From Glycine soja (lineage: Eukaryota > Streptophyta > Magnoliopsida > Fabales > Fabaceae), in NCBI RefSeq assembly GCF_004193775.1, contig NC_041003.1, forward strand, positions 49,032,111 through 49,096,110: 64,000 bases of DNA, written 5' to 3'. The number at the start of each line of letters is the position of its first letter. Within the stretch, counting starts at the first letter, position 1. The notes under the pieces are model-generated. The model saw only the letters and a program-made list of their open reading frames with translations, was not told the DNA's origin and searched no databases. This document shows, in pieces, positions 59,943 to 64,000 of the stretch. The translations under genes and the position numbers were made by a program.

Positions 59943-61754
59943 CTTCCACTCCTAAATATTTGATCTAACCAAACCCACATTTACAGAATTGCAAAATTCA
60001 TGCATCTGTTTTTTTTTTTCAAATCTGTCTCTAAGCATGCAAAAATGTTAGCCAATGATCCAATGCATGTAATATTAGACCCTCCAGAAGCGGCTTAAAA
60101 TCAATTTAGGAAATTTTCCATTGAAAAATTGGCCCAGCAGAAACCAAATTGATCCTGAGTTCTACCTTCACAGAAATTTTCCAATATGGCAAGGTTACTT
60201 TTCCTTCATTGTTATTCAAAGGCCATAGTTAGGAAAAGAAATGATGACTTTGTCGAATATGCCAATCCAAAAATGACCGTTAGGGAGTCACTCATCTTTA
60301 ATATCATTATCTAAAGTTCCTCACTATAGGATTTCATTAAGTGTTCTCTCTAAGGTTGCACTTTATTATGCCAACCAAAATGGAGGATCACTCCTTTATG
60401 AAACCAGTCAAGTATAAATTATGACAACTATTTTATATGGACAGCTTATATCTACTTTGTCTCCTTCCCATCTACCTCAGTTATATTCTGTTTAATTAAG
60501 CGTGTACCTAATTTTGTGTATGATATATATAATACTTCTTTAAACTTTTTGAATGATAATAAACTCACTAAAATGATTTGATGAGACATCAATTTTTTCT
60601 TCTTCTAAATTTTGGGCCTTTACTTAAATGTTCATTAATATACCAATGTATTTAATGGTGCTTAGGTGGAATATTATAAGTTTTTTTTTGTTGGATAGTG
60701 GAATATTATATGTAGTATATCACATTTTAAATTATAATTTTCCATCATCTACATATTTTTATTCCTGAGTTATACAAAAAAATAGAAGGATTTTTTTTTC
60801 TGTTTGATTAAATGATTTTTTTTGTACTCTTATTAAACAAAAAATATATTTCTAACATTACTAGAAGGTTGAGAAAAAGAGGAGGAAAAAATAGCAACCC
60901 TCTTTTTAGTCTTGTGAAGATTAGTGTGTTATTATGCTGATCCTTCAAAGATTATTAAAATTAAAAGGAAAAAAGGACTCACTCTGTACAAGTTCCAAAG
61001 ACAAGGAACAAATAAAAAGCCAATCTTACAATCAGGAAAATTAAAAGTTCAATCAAAGTTGATGTTGTAATAAAAATCACAGATCCCAGAGTATATATTC
61101 TATTTAAAACTTATAGTCCAAAATCAAAATTAAACTATTTGGAAATAATATGATATACTATTAAACATGTGATATGTCGAAATTTGAAGTTACATTTTGC
61201 TAAGCACGTCATTTTGGGACTATGGTTAATGACCAAAATAAAAATGAAATCGTTTCTAAGGAGAGGGGGAGATGTTTTCGTGAACTCCATTACCGTTTAC
61301 TTTTTTTTTTCTCTCACTTCTATTTCTATACAACTATAGTCTATATATATAAGTATGGCTCTCAAGTTTTCTCCTCCTTCATTCTCCTCAAAATCTTTCT
61401 CTTCCAACTAAACTAAAATAAACAAAGAGATGATGTTCGATTGTGATTACTTCCAAAAAATATTAATAATATGTCAGAAATTAAATAAAAAGTAAATATG
61501 TGATTTGACTAATACCCTGCTATTGCCAATTTAACTAAGTCACTTGCGTTAATCTTTGTATGTACCTTTGCTACATGTTAATTACTCTTAAATTAGTTTG
61601 TTCTTTATTGTTGTTGAATCTCTTTCCTTTGTGTTTCTCTAATAGTCAAACTTTGAAAGAACTTAGTAAAATCTCTATCTTCTTTTTGAATTGTAATACT
61701 TATCCAATGATAAAATTTAAAGGTTTCTCTAAAGTGAAGAAAAATATAATTTAT
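59943..61754. other. Kinase promoter side and intergenic DNA
   Basis: No gene seen. The first few hundred bases should contain the kinase promoter, but no clear TATA box or named element could be assigned. The frames at 61222-61416 and 61560-61838 are AT-rich and not protein-like. Confidence 0.45.
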
Positions 61755-62408
61755 GGGATGTATTGGATTAAAATTTTAAAAGATTATTTTAGCATAAAAA
61801 TGTTTTGTATATTTTTAAAATTATATCAGACTTATTAGATTTTTTTATAAGATTTTTATGATAGTCTAGAAGAATAAGAGAAATATTATGATTAACCTTA
61901 TCACATTAGACAAATATTAATTTAATTTAGAAAACAAGCAGAAAAATACCGAGGGAATGAATATATTTAACATTTTTTATTCTAAAAGAATAAGAGAAAC
62001 ATAGATGACACATGAATCTTGAAGAATATTAAGTATATGTATGATAAGAAAAAAAAAGTATGGTAAACAATAGAATAAAAAAGAAAAGAGTCTAACAAAA
62101 TCTTAAGAGTTTGGATGAGATTGTTTGATAGATGTTTTATACTAAAAAGTTTCATGAAATCCATCAAAAATTTTCTTAAAAAACAATCCATTAAAATTTG
62201 TATATTTTTAATATCAAAAGACTTTTTATAAGTTGTAAAAAATCTTAATTAAATATTACTAATTTTTTTTTATTTTCTTTAAAAAATCTTTAAAGTCTTA
62301 ATTGAATACCACAAAATTTATTTATATCATTTAAAAATCTTAATTAAATACCACAAGCCTTTTTGATAAAAAAAAAAAATCTTTTAAAATCTTAATCCAA
62401 TACACCCC
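61755..62408. mobile_element. Tourist-like MITE with long terminal inverted repeats, about 654 bp
   Basis: The left end GGGATGTATTGGATTAAAAT then TTTAAAAGATT pairs with the right end, which reverse-complemented is GGGGTGTATTGGATTAAGAT then TTTAAAAGATT. Only two substitutions occur in about 31 bp. It is flanked by TTAT and TTAA, compatible with a TTA target duplication as in PIF/Harbinger-type elements. Internally, TTTTTTATAAGATTTTTATG and similar segments form further inverted repeats. No coding capacity. Confidence 0.65.
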
Positions 62409-64000
62409 TTAAATAATTAAATACATTCACAAGATAAGAAACATCCCGTTTAAGTTAATTTTTAACTTATAAGAGCTTTCAATTAATGTAATATCTTGCT
62501 ACAAGTTTTTTGAGACAGAAATGCTGAATTTCTAAGTTTATAAGCATTAAAAGAAAATAAATAAGAATGTTTTTTAAAGAAGTTGAAGTATAAGTAATTT
62601 TAATTTTATAAAAAAAAACTCATTTTACCTCATTAATTTATTTTATTTCTTCTTTTACAAGTATCAATTCAAAAACTAAATTAAATTAAAGATAACATTT
62701 GCTCATTTTGCTTTCTGGCATACGACTCTTTACCAACAAGGGTTGCAATGATTTTTTTCCCCATTATTATTCATAACCAAAAGCTTCATCTTTTGATTTG
62801 AACTGTTCACCAAAAAAAATCTTTTGATTTGAACTGATGTAACCAAAAGCAATAAAACCTAGCTAGCTCCAATTAAAGGATCTAAAATCGACAATAATCA
62901 GAAGATAAGTTCAGCAATCTGTTCTTAGATTAGTGAAAGCTTGCCCTAATAAAAGTTTCTAGGTATTTAGATCACCTACTGAAACAGAAGCTGTAAATGC
63001 TACGGGATCAGGAAATTAACATGGGGAAAAAATAGAATTAAATCGCACAAAGCCATCGTGATAAATTTTGAGGTCTTTCATTAACATGCAACTTTTTTTA
63101 GGAACCCTTCACCTGCCTCAAACTGTATTGAATAATGTCTTTATGTACAATTAAATTCAATGGTAACCATTAAGAATAAGTGCAAAGGGGGGACCATACC
63201 ATATAGTAGTAAACCAAAACCAAGCAAAAAGGGAAATGCGATCATATTCATCTATATATGAACATCAACTTCTGTCCTAAAATATAGCACTATGTGGAGC
63301 TTAAATGTGGAACAATTGGTGGACTGTGGACATCTATTTGCCATGCATGCACATACACATTTATATAAGCCCAAAACATAATTAAAAAAATGATTTAGGA
63401 ATATGAACCGGAACGACAATACTTCTGAAAAGTGCAATGCTAAGTAAATTAGGAGCCTTCAAAAGTAACATATATATAATAATGATACAAGGAATCCAAT
63501 TATTACCCCAACTAAAAGGATTTCAATTTGCTGTGAGACGACTATGCTCACACGGAATTAGAAAAAATATGACCCCAATTAGTCATGTATATATACCTTC
63601 TAATTAATCTCTGCCAGGGACTTGACTTCTGTTAGATTTAATTGTTTTACAACGAGATTAAGCCATTGTGTTTTAATAAGATTAGCACTATTGGACTTTT
63701 TCCTGACAAACTCTAATTTCTTTATCTTACCATTGAATATAATGCTCACTCGTATATTGTATCGATTAAACTCTAAATTTTGGAGTAGAGAAGACTACGT
63801 ACTTTTGTTATAGTAAATTGATTTTCAGTAGCATCTGTATCACACAAGGCTAGATAAATACCTTAAGTGGTAAATCAAAAAGAAAGATAAAAAAAAAAAA
63901 AAAACCAAAACTAAGCAATGGATACAATTTTGGTAGCCGCAAGGTCCCACATTATTTAAATTCAAGGTCACGGCTTATCTACAAACATTTTCTTTTCCTC
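62409..64000. other. AT-rich intergenic DNA to the right edge
   Basis: No gene, RNA or clear element recognised. A short direct duplication ATCTTTTGATTTGAACTG occurs near 62788 and 62819. The frame at 63622-63813 is not supported. Confidence 0.45.

Noticed and set aside
1..64000. Search for CRISPR arrays, operons, prophage or a new defence-type system
   Set aside because: The window is plant nuclear DNA with intron-bearing genes; the tandem repeats present lack spacer-repeat regularity and neighbouring cas-like genes.

Overview
This is a plant nuclear genome window. Its genes have many GT-AG introns, its intergenic DNA is AT-rich, it carries several MITE-like inverted-repeat elements and long (TA)n tracts, and several products are plant-specific (plastid sugar-phosphate translocator, plastid lipocalin, plant organellar DNA polymerase, RLCK-VII kinase). 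Protein style and repeat families suggest a eudicot legume, probably Glycine or a close relative. That assignment is inference from recalled families, because no search was run.

Layout: 1-730 holds the leader and promoter of a minus-strand gene that runs off the left edge. 4603-5451(-) is an intronless SmB spliceosomal core protein gene. 6414-7213 is a hAT-like non-autonomous element. 9790-13525(+) is a five-exon glucose-6-phosphate/phosphate translocator (395 aa). 14400-23235 is an F-box cluster: one intact three-exon F-box/LRR gene (16689-18462), a heavily mutated copy (20208-22757), an extra orphan last-exon fragment (23122-23235), and four diverged copies of a shared upstream block. 24753-27182(-) is a complete six-exon SGP-type small GTPase gene (282 aa). 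27300-33300 is gene-poor. 33321-36098(+) is a five-exon chloroplastic lipocalin (329 aa). 37337-40620 holds two small, related plant-specific proteins of unknown function, convergent and overlapping at their stop codons, plus a candidate three-exon fragment. 41780-42345 looks like an orphan copy of the upstream region of one of them. 43324-51602(-) is a twelve-exon organellar DNA polymerase I (1077 aa as modelled here). 51842-53969 is repeat DNA with an unusual minisatellite inside an LTR-like sequence. 57262-59942(-) is a five-exon receptor-like cytoplasmic kinase (379 aa). The remainder to 64000 is non-coding and includes a Tourist-like MITE.

All multi-exon models were built by hand from splice sites, and reading phase closes across every junction. 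The genes do not form a pathway. Three products are plastid or organelle directed (translocator, lipocalin, polymerase) and the others act in splicing, signalling and protein turnover. I found no CRISPR, operon or clearly unprecedented system. The most unusual items are the stop-overlapping convergent paralogues, the orphan duplicated promoter, the minisatellite whose spacing varies in steps of about 8-9 bp, and the duplicated upstream blocks of the F-box cluster.
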